Source of the DNA: Paraburkholderia sp. BL23I1N1
GTDB taxonomy: Bacteria; Pseudomonadota; Gammaproteobacteria; Burkholderiales; Burkholderiaceae
DNA: 64,000 bases
Reading direction: 5' to 3'
Assembly: GCF_003610295.1 (NCBI RefSeq)
Contig: NZ_RAPV01000001.1
Location: 5,394,001 to 5,458,000, forward strand
Positions 35,833-44,719 of this stretch are shown in pieces. The position numbers and the translations under genes were made by a program. How positions within the stretch are numbered: the first letter of the stretch is position 1; each line of letters begins with the position of its first letter. The notes beneath the pieces are model-generated. The model did no database searches and was not told the origin of the DNA. It saw only the letters and a list, made by a program, of their open reading frames with translations.

Positions 35833-36516
35833 ATGAAGATTCTGGTGGTACTGACGTCACATGACCGGCTCGGCAACACAGGCCGGAAAACCGGTTTCTG
35901 GCTCGAAGAGTTTGCCGCACCTTATTACGTGTTCAAAGATGCCGGCGTCGAGATGACGCTCGCTTCACCCCAAGGCGGCCAGCCGCCGCTCGACCCGAAG
36001 AGTGACGATCCCGATGCGCAGACCGACGCGGCCCGTCGATTCAGGAAGGACGCAGACGCGCAGGCAGCATTAGCGAATACCGCGAAGCTTTCCACAGTGT
36101 CGGCTGCGGACTATGACGCGGTGTTCTATCCCGGCGGTCATGGACCGCTGTGGGATCTTGCCGAAGACCCGCATTCAATTGCCCTGATCGGAGCTCTCTA
36201 TGCCGCGGGAAAACCCGTCGGCGCGGTATGTCACGCGCCTGGTGTGCTACGGCATACGAAGGCGCCGGATGAAACGCCGCTCGTGTGCGATAAGCCGGTT
36301 ACCGGTTTTTCCAATGCCGAGGAAGCGGCGGTCGGTCTTACCGATGTGGTGCCTTTTCTCGTCGAAGATATGTTGAAGAAGAGCGGCGGCAGATATTCGA
36401 AGGGGCCGGATTGGCAGTCGCATGTCGTGATCGCGGGCAATCTGATCACGGGGCAAAATCCCGCGTCCTCGGAAGCGGCCGCTAAAGCACTGCTCGCGAA
36501 ACTTGGCGTGACGTAA
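35833..36516 (+). CDS. DJ-1/PfpI family protein (Hsp31/glyoxalase III-like)
   Basis: A 227-residue protein with YPGGHGPLWDLAED and the nucleophile elbow VGAVCHAPGVL holding the reactive cysteine. The size and motifs fit the type 1 glutamine amidotransferase-like subgroup that includes Hsp31 and glyoxalase III enzymes, which detoxify methylglyoxal. Downstream WrbA fits an electrophile or quinone stress theme. 85 bp separate the two. Confidence 0.85.
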   Translation: MKILVVLTSHDRLGNTGRKTGFWLEEFAAPYYVFKDAGVEMTLASPQGGQPPLDPKSDDPDAQTDAARRFRKDADAQAALANTAKLSTVSAADYDAVFYPGGHGPLWDLAEDPHSIALIGALYAAGKPVGAVCHAPGVLRHTKAPDETPLVCDKPVTGFSNAEEAAVGLTDVVPFLVEDMLKKSGGRYSKGPDWQSHVVIAGNLITGQNPASSEAAAKALLAKLGVT

Positions 36517-36601
36517 GCGAGCGGTGAAGTGGAAATGCGATGTGAAGCTGAGATGACGCGAGCGTGAAACCGGTGTGATCCGACCAACCAGGAGAGCGGC
36601 A

Positions 36602-37222
36602 ATGGCAACCACGATTCAGGTGGTGTTCTACAGCATGTACGGGCACATTTATCGAATGGCCGAGGCAGTGGTGGAAGGTGCGCGCGAGGTGGCCGATACG
36701 GACGTCTCGCTGTTTCAGGTGGCGGAACTCGTGCCCGACGAGGTGCTGGAGAAGAGCGGCGCCACAGCGGCGCGCGCGGCGTTTGCGCATGTGCCGGTGG
36801 CAACGGTCGAGCAGTTGGGCAACGCGGACGCCATTATCTTCGGCACGCCCACGCGCTTTGGCAACATGTGCGCGCAGATGCGCAACTTCCTCGATCAGAC
36901 CGGCGGCTTGTGGATGAGCGGCGGCCTGATCGGCAAAGTCGGCAGCGTGTTCTCCAGTACCGCGAGCCAGCATGGCGGGCAGGAGACCACGATCACGAGC
37001 TTTCACACGACGCTGCTGCATCAGGGCATGGTGATCGTTGGCGTGCCGTATTCCGAATCGCGCCTGCTCAACATGGACGAAATCTCGGGTGGCACGCCGT
37101 ATGGCGCCACTACGCTCACCAAGGCCGACGGTTCGCGCCACCCCAGCGAGAACGAACTGGCCATTGCACGCTTCCAGGGCCGACACGTCGCTCAGATCGC
37201 CGCGAAACTCGCGGCAAAATAA
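36602..37222 (+). CDS. wrbA: NAD(P)H:quinone oxidoreductase, WrbA type
   Basis: A 206-residue flavodoxin-fold protein. [14 protein letters not shown] binds FMN phosphate, and [24 protein letters not shown] and [16 protein letters not shown] are diagnostic WrbA blocks. ATG 36602 has AGGAGAG upstream. It reduces quinones by two electrons and so protects against redox stress. It follows the DJ-1-like gene and is convergent with the AlkB-like gene. Confidence 0.93.
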   Translation: MATTIQVVFYSMYGHIYRMAEAVVEGAREVADTDVSLFQVAELVPDEVLEKSGATAARAAFAHVPVATVEQLGNADAIIFGTPTRFGNMCAQMRNFLDQTGGLWMSGGLIGKVGSVFSSTASQHGGQETTITSFHTTLLHQGMVIVGVPYSESRLLNMDEISGGTPYGATTLTKADGSRHPSENELAIARFQGRHVAQIAAKLAAK

Positions 37223-37240
37223 TCAGGCTCGGAAGCCGCG

Positions 37241-37822
37241 TCAGACGGCAAAGCAGCGAAACGCCAGGCTGATACGCGGCTCGGTTACGCCGGCCGCCTT
37301 GGGTATGCCGTGCTCATGCGTGAATTGCGAGGCGTAGCTCATGACGATGCAACTGCCTGGCTCCAGGTCCACATGCACGATCCGGCCGGACCCCGCTTTC
37401 GGCCGGATCGACATGCGGCGGCTCGCGCCGAGCGAGATGATGGCGATAGGCTGGGTGGGCATCAGCTTTTCCGTCTTGTCGCCGTGGAGCGCGACGCTGT
37501 CGTTGCCGTCGCGATAGAGATTGAGGCCGACGCGATTGAACGGCGCGCCGACCAGGGCGCGGACGGCTTCAAATGCTTCGCCCAGCGGCGCCGGCAGATC
37601 TCCGGACTCACGCGAGAAAGTGGCGAGCAGACGTGGCACCGCCACTTCCCGGTCGTACATCATGCGCTGCTGGCTCATCCAGCCGATATTCCCGAGCGCC
37701 TGGTTGAACCACTGCTGCGCGGCGATGGCCGGGATCGAATCAGGTAAATAACGAATCCCGCCCTCCTTATCATGGATGAGGGACACAGGTTCGGGTGCGA
37801 ATAAGCCTTGTTGATGCACCAT
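37241..37822 (-). CDS. AlkB-like Fe(II)/2-oxoglutarate dioxygenase (DNA alkylation repair)
   Basis: A 193-residue enzyme from ATG 37822. Iron ligands are H113 and D115 in LHGDK and a histidine at 169 or 171 in FTHEHGI. The 2-oxoglutarate/substrate arginines appear as R183 and R189 in the RxxxxxR pattern (PRISLAFR) of AlkB proteins. NLYRDGNDSVALHGDK is the typical nucleotide-recognition approach. It demethylates alkylated bases. Sequence upstream carries a perfect LexA box and a TATAAT box, so damage induction is likely. Confidence 0.88.
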   Translation of the reverse strand: MVHQQGLFAPEPVSLIHDKEGGIRYLPDSIPAIAAQQWFNQALGNIGWMSQQRMMYDREVAVPRLLATFSRESGDLPAPLGEAFEAVRALVGAPFNRVGLNLYRDGNDSVALHGDKTEKLMPTQPIAIISLGASRRMSIRPKAGSGRIVHVDLEPGSCIVMSYASQFTHEHGIPKAAGVTEPRISLAFRCFAV

Positions 37823-37882
37823 ACATTCCAACCGTGGCGTAGCGATGGCCCCGCAAGGCGCGCAGGGCTGTTCATCCTGGAT

Positions 37883-37904
37883 ATTATACTGTGTTTTTAT
37901 ACAG
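37883..37904 (-). promoter_or_regulatory. LexA (SOS) box with TATAAT box, promoter of the AlkB-like gene
   Basis: CTGT-GTTTTTAT-ACAG at 37889-37904 is a perfect match to CTGT-N8-ACAG with an AT-rich centre. On the minus strand TATAAT (37888-37883) directly follows, so the box occupies the -10/-35 spacer. The AlkB-like start is about 60 bp downstream. The -35 is weak. LexA control is inferred from this match. Confidence 0.75.
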
Positions 37905-38046
37905 TATTTTCGGTGCGCTTTTCCGGTCGATGCCGCGAGGCACTGCAGGCATAATCCATTTTCCGATTACGTCACCATTACGCCACCCTTTCATCGGGGT
38001 GAAATCAAAGCGGCGCAGCCTTCTCCGCACGCTCTGAGGAAAATTC

Positions 38047-38946
38047 ATGCCGCCCATCACCGCAGTCCGGAATGCAGCCGTGCCGCTGCGCAGTGTCGCG
38101 CTGATTCTGGTTTCAATGTTCTGCTTCGCGCTTGTCGATGCTCTGGCGAAATCCGTGACGCTTGACTATCCGTCCAATGAAGTGACGTTCTTCCGGATGG
38201 CGTTCGGCCTGTTGCCAGCCGTGGCGGTTTGCCTGCGCGGCAAACCGCTTGTCGATCGTTTCAGGCAGATGGATGTGCGCGGACAGACTTTGCGTTCGTT
38301 GACGTTGCTCGGCGCCTCGGGGCTGTTCTTTGCCGGGCTGCCCTATGTCCCGCTCAGCGAAGCGGTGGCGATCGTCTACTCGGAGACCTTGCTGGTCATC
38401 GTTCTTGCGCCACTCATTCTGAAGGAAACGCTCAAGCCGCGCGATGCGCTGGCCGCCGCGGTCGGTTTTGTCGGCGTGCTGTTCGTGGTGCGCCCGGACG
38501 GTTCGCATTCGAATTGGCTCGGTCCGGCGCTGCTGATTTCAAGCGCATTTTTCGGCGCGTTATCGATCATCCAGATCAAGCGGATTCGCGCCACTGACGA
38601 TTCGCGCACCACCGTGCTGTATTTCACGGTGATCGGCACGATTGTCGCCGGGGCCTCGCTATTTTTCGCGTGGCGTACGCCTTCGATCCAGGCGCTCGCG
38701 GTGATGGCGTTGCTCGGTGGATTTGCCACGGCAGGGCAGTTGCTGATGACGATGGCATTCCGCCAGGCCGATGCCGGCGCGCTCGCGCCGTATAACTACA
38801 CCAGCATAGTGTGGGCTGCGCTATTCGGCTATATCGCGTGGGGCGAGACGATCGGCAGCATGTCGCTGTTCGGTATCGCGTTGATTGTCGGAAGCTCGAT
38901 TGCGGTTGCTGTGCGCGGCAAGCAGACCGAGGGGCCGCTCGTGTAG
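38047..38946 (+). CDS. DMT superfamily permease (EamA domains)
   Basis: A 299-residue membrane protein with about ten hydrophobic segments in two EamA repeats (first ending near 150 with FVVRPDGS, second from about 155). GAGGAAA precedes ATG 38047. Exports or imports small metabolites; substrate unknown. It is divergent from the AlkB-like gene with a 224-bp gap, and a terminator follows at 39029. Confidence 0.88.
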   Translation: MPPITAVRNAAVPLRSVALILVSMFCFALVDALAKSVTLDYPSNEVTFFRMAFGLLPAVAVCLRGKPLVDRFRQMDVRGQTLRSLTLLGASGLFFAGLPYVPLSEAVAIVYSETLLVIVLAPLILKETLKPRDALAAAVGFVGVLFVVRPDGSHSNWLGPALLISSAFFGALSIIQIKRIRATDDSRTTVLYFTVIGTIVAGASLFFAWRTPSIQALAVMALLGGFATAGQLLMTMAFRQADAGALAPYNYTSIVWAALFGYIAWGETIGSMSLFGIALIVGSSIAVAVRGKQTEGPLV

Positions 38947-39028
38947 GCGCGCGCTGCATGCGTCGAATTCAAACGCCGAATTCAAAGCCGCTATTTCATT
39001 GATTCGCAGTTCAAACAATCGTCCTAGG

Positions 39029-39055
39029 AAAGCCTGGCCAGCAAGCTGGCTTTTT
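39029..39055 (+). terminator. Terminator after the DMT permease gene
   Basis: AAAGCC (39029-39034) pairs with GGCTTT (39048-39053), with an alternative inner stem GCCAGC/GCTGGC, followed by TTTTTC. Located 83 bp past the stop codon. Confidence 0.75.
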
Positions 39056-39277
39056 CGGCCAACACACCTATGCCAGCGGACGAATCGACGTTTCGCGACT
39101 ATAAATAGCAGATAGGACGCGTCCAGCTTGCACACTTGTTCGTCTGTGACTGTATCGGCCCGAACTCGCGGTCGTTGCGGCGGCATCTATTGATTCGCTG
39201 TGAACCCTCTGATGAATTCGGGCGCGTTTGCGATCCCGCACACGCGCATGTCCACGAATTGAGAGGGAGGCGTCATC

Positions 39278-40231
39278 GTGAGCGAACCCAGGAAGATCGT
39301 TCTGACGAGCCTTTTTGTCGGCGCGGTGGCAATCGCGGCTTTTATTTCGCAGTCGGGAAAAGGCTGGTTGCCGACGGACGAGCTCGGTCTTGAGCGCGAC
39401 AGTGCGTCGGCTCATTACACACGCGGCGACACGATAAGCGGTTCGGTGAGTTCCGGACCGGTCGTTGCACGCAGCGAATCCGCTGCGGCCATTGACGGGA
39501 ATCTACGGGCGGCGCGAAGAAGTTTGCAGCGCAACGATCTTGCCGCTGCGCAGGCGCAACTGGACGCGATACGGCCGGCACACCGGGATGACGAACAGGA
39601 TCTCGCGCTGCAAAGAGAAGTCGAAGCACGCACGGAGCAGGCGCAGCACGCGCCAGTTGCTGCGCATGTGGAGAAGCCGACGCGGCAAGGGGTGAAATCG
39701 GCACGACTTGCGTCGTCTTCCTCGAAAACAGGTCGACCCCACGCAAGCCACGTTGCAATACGCGAACACTCGAACCGTCCATCCTCCAGTTACGCGAAAA
39801 ACACGCGGGTTCCCGAAACCGCAGTAACCGCAGTAACCGCAGTTAGCGCGGGAAGCATGGCGGGCGGGAAAGCGAATGGCGTCGGCGCGCCTGCCATTGC
39901 GAGTTCTCCACCTTCTGTGCCGGCCGAGGCGAAGGTCATCGCTAACGTAACCAGAGCGTCTGCTGTGACGCAGCCGATACAGCCGATTCAGCTGACCCCA
40001 GCAGCGCCGCCAACCCCGCAAGCCGCACCCGCGCAATCGACACAACGGACACCGCAGTTCACGCCCGCCACCGATACCCCGTTGAAGTCAGAGAGCGGCC
40101 CGAAAACACGCGCCCAGGTGCGCGAGGAAATCGCCCGCGCTCGCGCCGACGGCAGTCTTCCCGCGTTCGGCAATCCAGACCCGGCTGGACCCGGCGGCGC
40201 ACCGAGCCTGACCACCGCGCCGCGTCCTTGA
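39278..40231 (+). CDS. Membrane-anchored proline/alanine-rich protein with DUF4148-like tail
   Basis: A 317-residue protein from GTG 39278 with GGGAGG at 39265. One membrane helix near residues 9-25 (LTSLFVGAVAIAAFISQS) is followed by a helical segment (about 70-115, NLRAARRSLQRNDLAAAQAQLD, TPR-like in style) and a long disordered Pro/Ala/Ser/Gln-rich region. The C-terminal part TRAQVREEIARARADGSLPAFG resembles the DUF4148 core found alone at 34250. A short 9-bp repeat near 39822-39845 encodes TAVTAV. No function recognised. Confidence 0.7.
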   Translation: MSEPRKIVLTSLFVGAVAIAAFISQSGKGWLPTDELGLERDSASAHYTRGDTISGSVSSGPVVARSESAAAIDGNLRAARRSLQRNDLAAAQAQLDAIRPAHRDDEQDLALQREVEARTEQAQHAPVAAHVEKPTRQGVKSARLASSSSKTGRPHASHVAIREHSNRPSSSYAKNTRVPETAVTAVTAVSAGSMAGGKANGVGAPAIASSPPSVPAEAKVIANVTRASAVTQPIQPIQLTPAAPPTPQAAPAQSTQRTPQFTPATDTPLKSESGPKTRAQVREEIARARADGSLPAFGNPDPAGPGGAPSLTTAPRP

Positions 40232-40688
40232 AGCTGCACAGATCGCGGATGGGGTGCATCTTTTTTGCCGATCGTGCGATATTCCAGCGGCTTTTAAAAT
40301 TGGCAATGACTATTTTCAATTGCCGAAATAATCGGCGTAATGCGTTTATTCGACTGAAAATGTATTCCAAATACTTTCCGTGGAAATTAATTGGAATAAT
40401 AAATTGGCCAGTGTGAATCGTTGGAGAGCATGCCGCATGCTATTCTGCGCCCGCTTGCTTCTCCGGGAGAAGCATTAAAGCAGGCACTTGGAGCGTGCTC
40501 GCGAGAGGAGTGCGCTCCATTTCCTATCTGGCGCCAGACTAGCCGCCCCAATGAAACGATCTGAAAGTAAAAAATCAATGGCGTCGCATAAACGCAACGT
40601 CAGTAATTTACTGAAAAACAGTATTTTGATCCGCGAGATATTCTCCGCCGCTCAATAGCATCCGCTATTCGAAACAGGAGAGAAATCA
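40232..40688. other. AT-rich upstream region of the second porin
   Basis: This 457-bp gap is much richer in A+T than its surroundings, particularly 40290-40420 and 40560-40660. It holds the inverted repeat at 40457 and a short dyad TACTG-AAAAA-CAGTA near 40611. No convincing gene is present. AT-rich DNA before a porin gene suggests curved DNA or binding of nucleoid proteins; this is inference. Confidence 0.6.
40457..40473. promoter_or_regulatory. Near-perfect palindrome upstream of the second porin
   Basis: GCTTCTCC, one base, GGAGAAGC: 8-base perfect arms with a one-base spacer, 215 bp before the porin start. The spacing suits an operator better than an RNA hairpin. The regulator is unknown. 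Confidence 0.45.
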
Positions 40689-41834
40689 ATGAACAAATTC
40701 GTATTGTCGGGCCTCTCGCTCGCACTCGTCGGCGCCGCGGGCGCCGCCCACGCACAAAGCTCGGTCACGCTGTACGGCCTGATCGACACGGGCCTGACCT
40801 ACACCAGCAACTCGGGCGGCAGCAAAAACTTCCAGCAAGCCAGCGGCATCCTGAACGGCGACCGTTGGGGCCTGCGTGGATCGGAAGACCTGGGCAATGG
40901 CCTGAAGGCTATCTTCGTGCTGGAAGACGGCTTCAATCTGTCGACCGGCAAGCTCGGTCAGAACAGCCGTGAATTCGGCCGTCAGGTCTTCGTCGGTTTG
41001 TCGAGCGACCAGTTCGGCGCGGTCACGCTGGGTCGCCAGTACGACAGCGTGGTCGATTATCTTGCCCCGCTCGCGCTGAACGGCACGCAATACGGCGGCA
41101 CGCTCGCGTCGCACCCGTACGACAACGACAACCTGAACAACTCGGTGCGTATCAACAACGCCGTCAAATTCCAGAGCGTCGACTACGCCGGCTTCAAGTT
41201 CGGCGCGCTGTACGGCTTCTCGAATGCAGCGGGCAGCTTCGCGGACAGCCGCGCCTACAGCGTCGGCGCATCGTACGCATTCGGCGGTCTGAAATTTGCC
41301 GCGGGCTACCTGCAATTGAACGGCGGCGGCTCGACCACCAACACGAACGGCGCCGTGGCAAACGGCGACTCCACCTTCAACGCGAGCCGTCAGCGCACCT
41401 ATGGCGCGGGTGTGAACTATGCGTTCGGCGCGGCCAACGTCGGCCTCTTGTTCACGCAGACGCAACTGAACAACGCCACGGCGATCGGATCGTCGGCGTC
41501 GGGTACGTCGAGCGGATTCGCGCTGACGGGCGGCAGCGCGCGCTTCACGAACTATGAATTGAACGCACGTTACGCCTTCACGCCGGCATGGACGCTGTCG
41601 GGCGCGTACACGTACACCGATGCCCGTCTGAACGGCGCGAGCCCGAAGTACCAGCAGATCACGGTGCAGACCGACTATGCGTTGTCCAAGCGTACCGACG
41701 TGTATGTTGAAGCGGCATACCAGCACGTCGGCAGCGTGGGTGACTCGGGCATCACGGCGGATATCGTTGGCGTGAGCCGCTCGGCGACCGACTCGCAGGT
41801 GGTCGGCACGGTGGGTATCCGTCACCGCTTCTAA
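40689..41834 (+). CDS. Outer membrane porin (Burkholderia OmpC type)
   Basis: A 381-residue porin: signal peptide 1-20 ending AAHA, mature QSSVTLYGLIDTGLTYTSN, constriction-zone motifs NDNLNNSVRINNAVKF, and C-terminal VGIRHRF. ACAGGAGAG precedes the ATG. It is a paralogue of the porin at 32876. General diffusion pore for small hydrophilic solutes. A good terminator follows. Confidence 0.93.
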   Translation: MNKFVLSGLSLALVGAAGAAHAQSSVTLYGLIDTGLTYTSNSGGSKNFQQASGILNGDRWGLRGSEDLGNGLKAIFVLEDGFNLSTGKLGQNSREFGRQVFVGLSSDQFGAVTLGRQYDSVVDYLAPLALNGTQYGGTLASHPYDNDNLNNSVRINNAVKFQSVDYAGFKFGALYGFSNAAGSFADSRAYSVGASYAFGGLKFAAGYLQLNGGGSTTNTNGAVANGDSTFNASRQRTYGAGVNYAFGAANVGLLFTQTQLNNATAIGSSASGTSSGFALTGGSARFTNYELNARYAFTPAWTLSGAYTYTDARLNGASPKYQQITVQTDYALSKRTDVYVEAAYQHVGSVGDSGITADIVGVSRSATDSQVVGTVGIRHRF

Positions 41835-41862
41835 GCAGGCGGTGCTGGCTGTAAGTTGTAGC

Positions 41863-41886
41863 AAAGCCCGCATTTCGCGGGCTTTT
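41863..41886 (+). terminator. Terminator after the second porin gene
   Basis: AAAGCCCGC and GCGGGCTTT form a 9-bp stem around a short ATTTC loop, followed by TCTGC; the complementary strand has a similar U-rich end, so it may also serve convergent lrgB. Confidence 0.85.
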
Positions 41887-41923
41887 CTGCTTATGACGGT
41901 GAAGCACTCAAGCCTTCAAGCCC

Positions 41924-42664
41924 TCAAGCAAACAACCAGCGCGCCGCAAGCGGCATCAGCACCGGCACGACAAACGCGGTGAAGATGCCGTTCAGGCCCA
42001 TGCCGAGGCCTGCAAATGCGCCCATTTCCTCGCTGACCTGGAACGCCCACGCCGTGCCGATCCCATGCGACGCAACCCCGAGTGCGAAACCGCGCACCTC
42101 CGGCTCGTCGATACTCAACGTGTTCAGAATGAAACGAGCCGAAACGGCGCCGAATACCCCGGTGGATATCACGAGCACCGCGGTCAATGACGGAATGCCG
42201 CCGATCTCGGAGGCGACCGCCATCGCAATCGGCGTGGTCGCGGATTTAGGTGCAAGCGACGCGACAGTCTGATGCGACGCGCCGAACAGCGCCGCCACGC
42301 CGACGGCCGAGACGATGGCCGTCAACGACCCGGCAACGAGACCGCCGAGCAGCGGCAGGGCGGACCGGCGCAGTTTGGGCCACTGCCGGTAGAGCGGCAG
42401 TGCTAGCGCGACCGTCGCCGGCCCGAGCAGAAAGTGGACGAATTGCGCGCCTTCGAAGTAGGTGGCATACGGCGTGTGCGTAATTTCGAGCAGCACCACC
42501 AGCAGCGCCACGGCGATCAGCACCGGATTGGCGAGCGGATTGAAGCGTGCCTTTGCGTAGATGGACTGGGCGATCAGATAGGCGACCAGCGTAATGGTCA
42601 GGCCGAGCAAGGGGCTCGCGGCGAGATAGACCCAGATGGCGCCGAGCTTCGGAATGGCGGTCAC
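41924..42664 (-). CDS. lrgB: LrgB/CidB family membrane protein
   Basis: About 246 residues from GTG 42664. Eight or so hydrophobic segments; LAPKSATTPIAMAVASEIGG and SHGIGTAWAF are the conserved blocks of the LrgB family. The open frame extends far upstream, but that is a shadow of lrgA and the gap. The start overlaps the lrgA stop by 4 bp (GTGA). LrgAB/CidAB act in murein hydrolase export and, in other bacteria, in pyruvate or small-acid transport. Confidence 0.88.
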   Translation of the reverse strand: MTAIPKLGAIWVYLAASPLLGLTITLVAYLIAQSIYAKARFNPLANPVLIAVALLVVLLEITHTPYATYFEGAQFVHFLLGPATVALALPLYRQWPKLRRSALPLLGGLVAGSLTAIVSAVGVAALFGASHQTVASLAPKSATTPIAMAVASEIGGIPSLTAVLVISTGVFGAVSARFILNTLSIDEPEVRGFALGVASHGIGTAWAFQVSEEMGAFAGLGMGLNGIFTAFVVPVLMPLAARWLFA

Positions 42665-43032
42665 GACACCACCTCCGAAGCGCCCGGATCCCGGCGTTGG
42701 CGCCGCATCAGCGCGCGGGTCACGAGCGCGGCGACGGCGATCGCCAGCGTGGTGCTGACTGCAACGGAGACGATCACCGCCACTGCGTCGCCGCGAATCC
42801 GGCTCGCCGACACCATGATGCCGACGCCCGCCGGCACGAAGAGCAAAGACAGATGACGCAGCAATTCGAGCGCGGTCGGCTCGATTGCATCGGCGGCCCG
42901 CGGGCGCAGCATGAGAAAACCGAACAACAGCAGCATGCCGATCACCGGACCTGGCACCGGCAGATGGAACACATAGGACACGCCTTCTCCAAGGCATTGA
43001 AAGATGAGTAGTGCCGCGAGCGCTGCAAGCAT
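42661..43032 (-). CDS. lrgA: LrgA/CidA family holin-like protein
   Basis: A 123-residue membrane protein with four hydrophobic segments. LPVPGPVIGMLLLF and LFVPAGVGIM are the family blocks. CGGAGA lies upstream of ATG 43032. It forms a translationally coupled pair with lrgB. No LytTR or LysR regulator is adjacent. Confidence 0.88.
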   Translation of the reverse strand: MLAALAALLIFQCLGEGVSYVFHLPVPGPVIGMLLLFGFLMLRPRAADAIEPTALELLRHLSLLFVPAGVGIMVSASRIRGDAVAVIVSVAVSTTLAIAVAALVTRALMRRQRRDPGASEVVS

Positions 43033-43201
43033 GGGGGTCTCCGGGACGCAGAACGGAAAATCCGCTCATTGTGTACCATGCAGAATTGCCGCGTACGCTC
43101 GGTGCCCGTTTTGACCCTTCGCTCCCCACTGAATTGCCGTGACCGGCGTTGTCGAGTCCTAAGCGCCCGCTATCCCCACACCTTGTGCTGGATGAACTGA
43201 C

Positions 43202-44356
43202 ATGCAGATAGAGCCGTTTCAGATTGCCGTACCGGACGCCGACATAGACGATCTTCGCCAGCGTATTCGAGCAACACGCTGGGCACCGGCGACACCGTCG
43301 CCCGCCTGGCAGCAAGGCGCCGATTCCCCGTGGCTGCGCGAACTCGCGGAGTACTGGGCCGAGCGTTTCGATTGGCGCGAGGCCGAGCGCCGGTTGAATC
43401 TGCAACCGCAATTTCTCGCCGAAGTAGAGGGTCAGCGCGTGCACTTCGTGCATCGGCGCGGCGTCGGCCCGGCGCCTTATCCGCTCGTGATTACGCATGG
43501 CTGGCCGGGGTCGTTTTTCGAATTCCACGCGCTGCTCGAGCGTTTATGCAATCCGTCCGCATTCGGCTGCGACCCGGCCGATGCGTTCGACGTCGTCGTT
43601 CCGTCGCTGCCCGGCTTCGCGTTTTCGCCGGCGCCCGCGGCGCCCGGCACCTCCGCGTTTCAGGTGGCGGATGTGTGGGCTTCGCTGATGCGTGGCCTCG
43701 GTTACGAACGCTTTGGCGCTCAAGGCGGCGATCTTGGCGCGGGTGTTTCGATCGCGCTCGCGGCACGGCATCGCGAGGTTGTCGACGGTATTCATCTCAA
43801 CTTCCTGCCGAGCTCATATGAGCCCGCGAGCGGCGCCGCGCAGATGCCGCTTACACCCGAAGAGGAAGCCTATCTGCGCGAGAAGAGCGAATGGGCGGCG
43901 CTCGAAGGCGGCTATGCGCATATGCACACCACGAAACCGCAGACCGTGGCGGCGTCGCTGAACGATTCGCCGGTGGGGCTCGCCGCCTGGATCGGCGAGA
44001 AGTTTCGCGCATGGAGCGATTGCGACGGCGACATCGAGCGCGTGTTTTCGAAAGACGCGTTGCTGACCAACATTTCGCTCTACTGGTACACGCAGAGTAT
44101 CGGTTCAGCCATGCAGATGTATTGGGAAAACCGCTTGCAGCCGATGCGCTTCGCCGAGGGGCAACGCGTCGTACCGCCGGTGGGATTCGCCCGGTTTCCC
44201 AAGGAGATCCATCATCCGCCGCGCACGTGGCTCGAACGGACCTTCAACGTGGTGCAATGGACCGACATGCCGGGCGGTGGCCATTTCGCCGCGATGGAAA
44301 AACCCGATATGCTCGCTGCCGAGATCCGCAAGTTTTTCAGGAAGCTGAGGCACTAG
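43202..44356 (+). CDS. Epoxide hydrolase (EHN-domain alpha/beta hydrolase)
   Basis: A 384-residue protein with the EHN N-terminal domain (IEPFQIAVPDADIDDLRQRI, W-residues near 65-75) typical of juvenile-hormone/microsomal epoxide hydrolases. HGWPGSFFEF is the oxyanion region, the nucleophile aspartate is in QGGDLGAG, and the histidine is in GGHFAAMEKP. It opens epoxides to diols through an ester intermediate. Substrate unknown. Monocistronic. Confidence 0.88.
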   Translation: MQIEPFQIAVPDADIDDLRQRIRATRWAPATPSPAWQQGADSPWLRELAEYWAERFDWREAERRLNLQPQFLAEVEGQRVHFVHRRGVGPAPYPLVITHGWPGSFFEFHALLERLCNPSAFGCDPADAFDVVVPSLPGFAFSPAPAAPGTSAFQVADVWASLMRGLGYERFGAQGGDLGAGVSIALAARHREVVDGIHLNFLPSSYEPASGAAQMPLTPEEEAYLREKSEWAALEGGYAHMHTTKPQTVAASLNDSPVGLAAWIGEKFRAWSDCDGDIERVFSKDALLTNISLYWYTQSIGSAMQMYWENRLQPMRFAEGQRVVPPVGFARFPKEIHHPPRTWLERTFNVVQWTDMPGGGHFAAMEKPDMLAAEIRKFFRKLRH

Positions 44357-44719
44357 GCATCGACTCAAGGGGCCGACCGGCCGTGCGATATTTTTGTCTA
44401 GCCAACCTGGGCAACGCGGCAGGGGCCCTTCATCAAGCTCAATTATCAAACGCAATTATCAAATATAGTCAGGCCGCATTGCAGCAAGCCGGCAGCCGCG
44501 TATGATCGGCTGTCGTTATCGCATCCGGTTTCTCTCGAGCCAACGTTGAGCAGCACCGTCGGCTCGCCGGAACCGATGCATCATGAAATGGCAGCTCCAA
44601 GCACGCGCCTGATTTGCGAGGACAGGCATCCGCGTTCACGGGGCAACAGGACCAAAGCAGCAGCGCGGCTCCTGAACGCAACGCGTTTCAGAGCAGGCTC
44701 TGCGGGACAACAAAAAACA
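44357..44719. other. Intergenic region before the sigma-54 activator
   Basis: This 363-bp stretch has no convincing gene. It contains a 10-base direct repeat AATTATCAAA at 44441 and 44454 (13-bp period). The frame of the following activator stays open back to 44546, but that part is not conserved in style. No clear -24/-12 or -10/-35 promoter was identified. Confidence 0.5.

Noticed and set aside
40686..41873. A 395-codon minus-strand frame opposite the second porin
   Set aside because: Porin on the plus strand is complete with signal peptide and C-terminal Phe; the other is a shadow.
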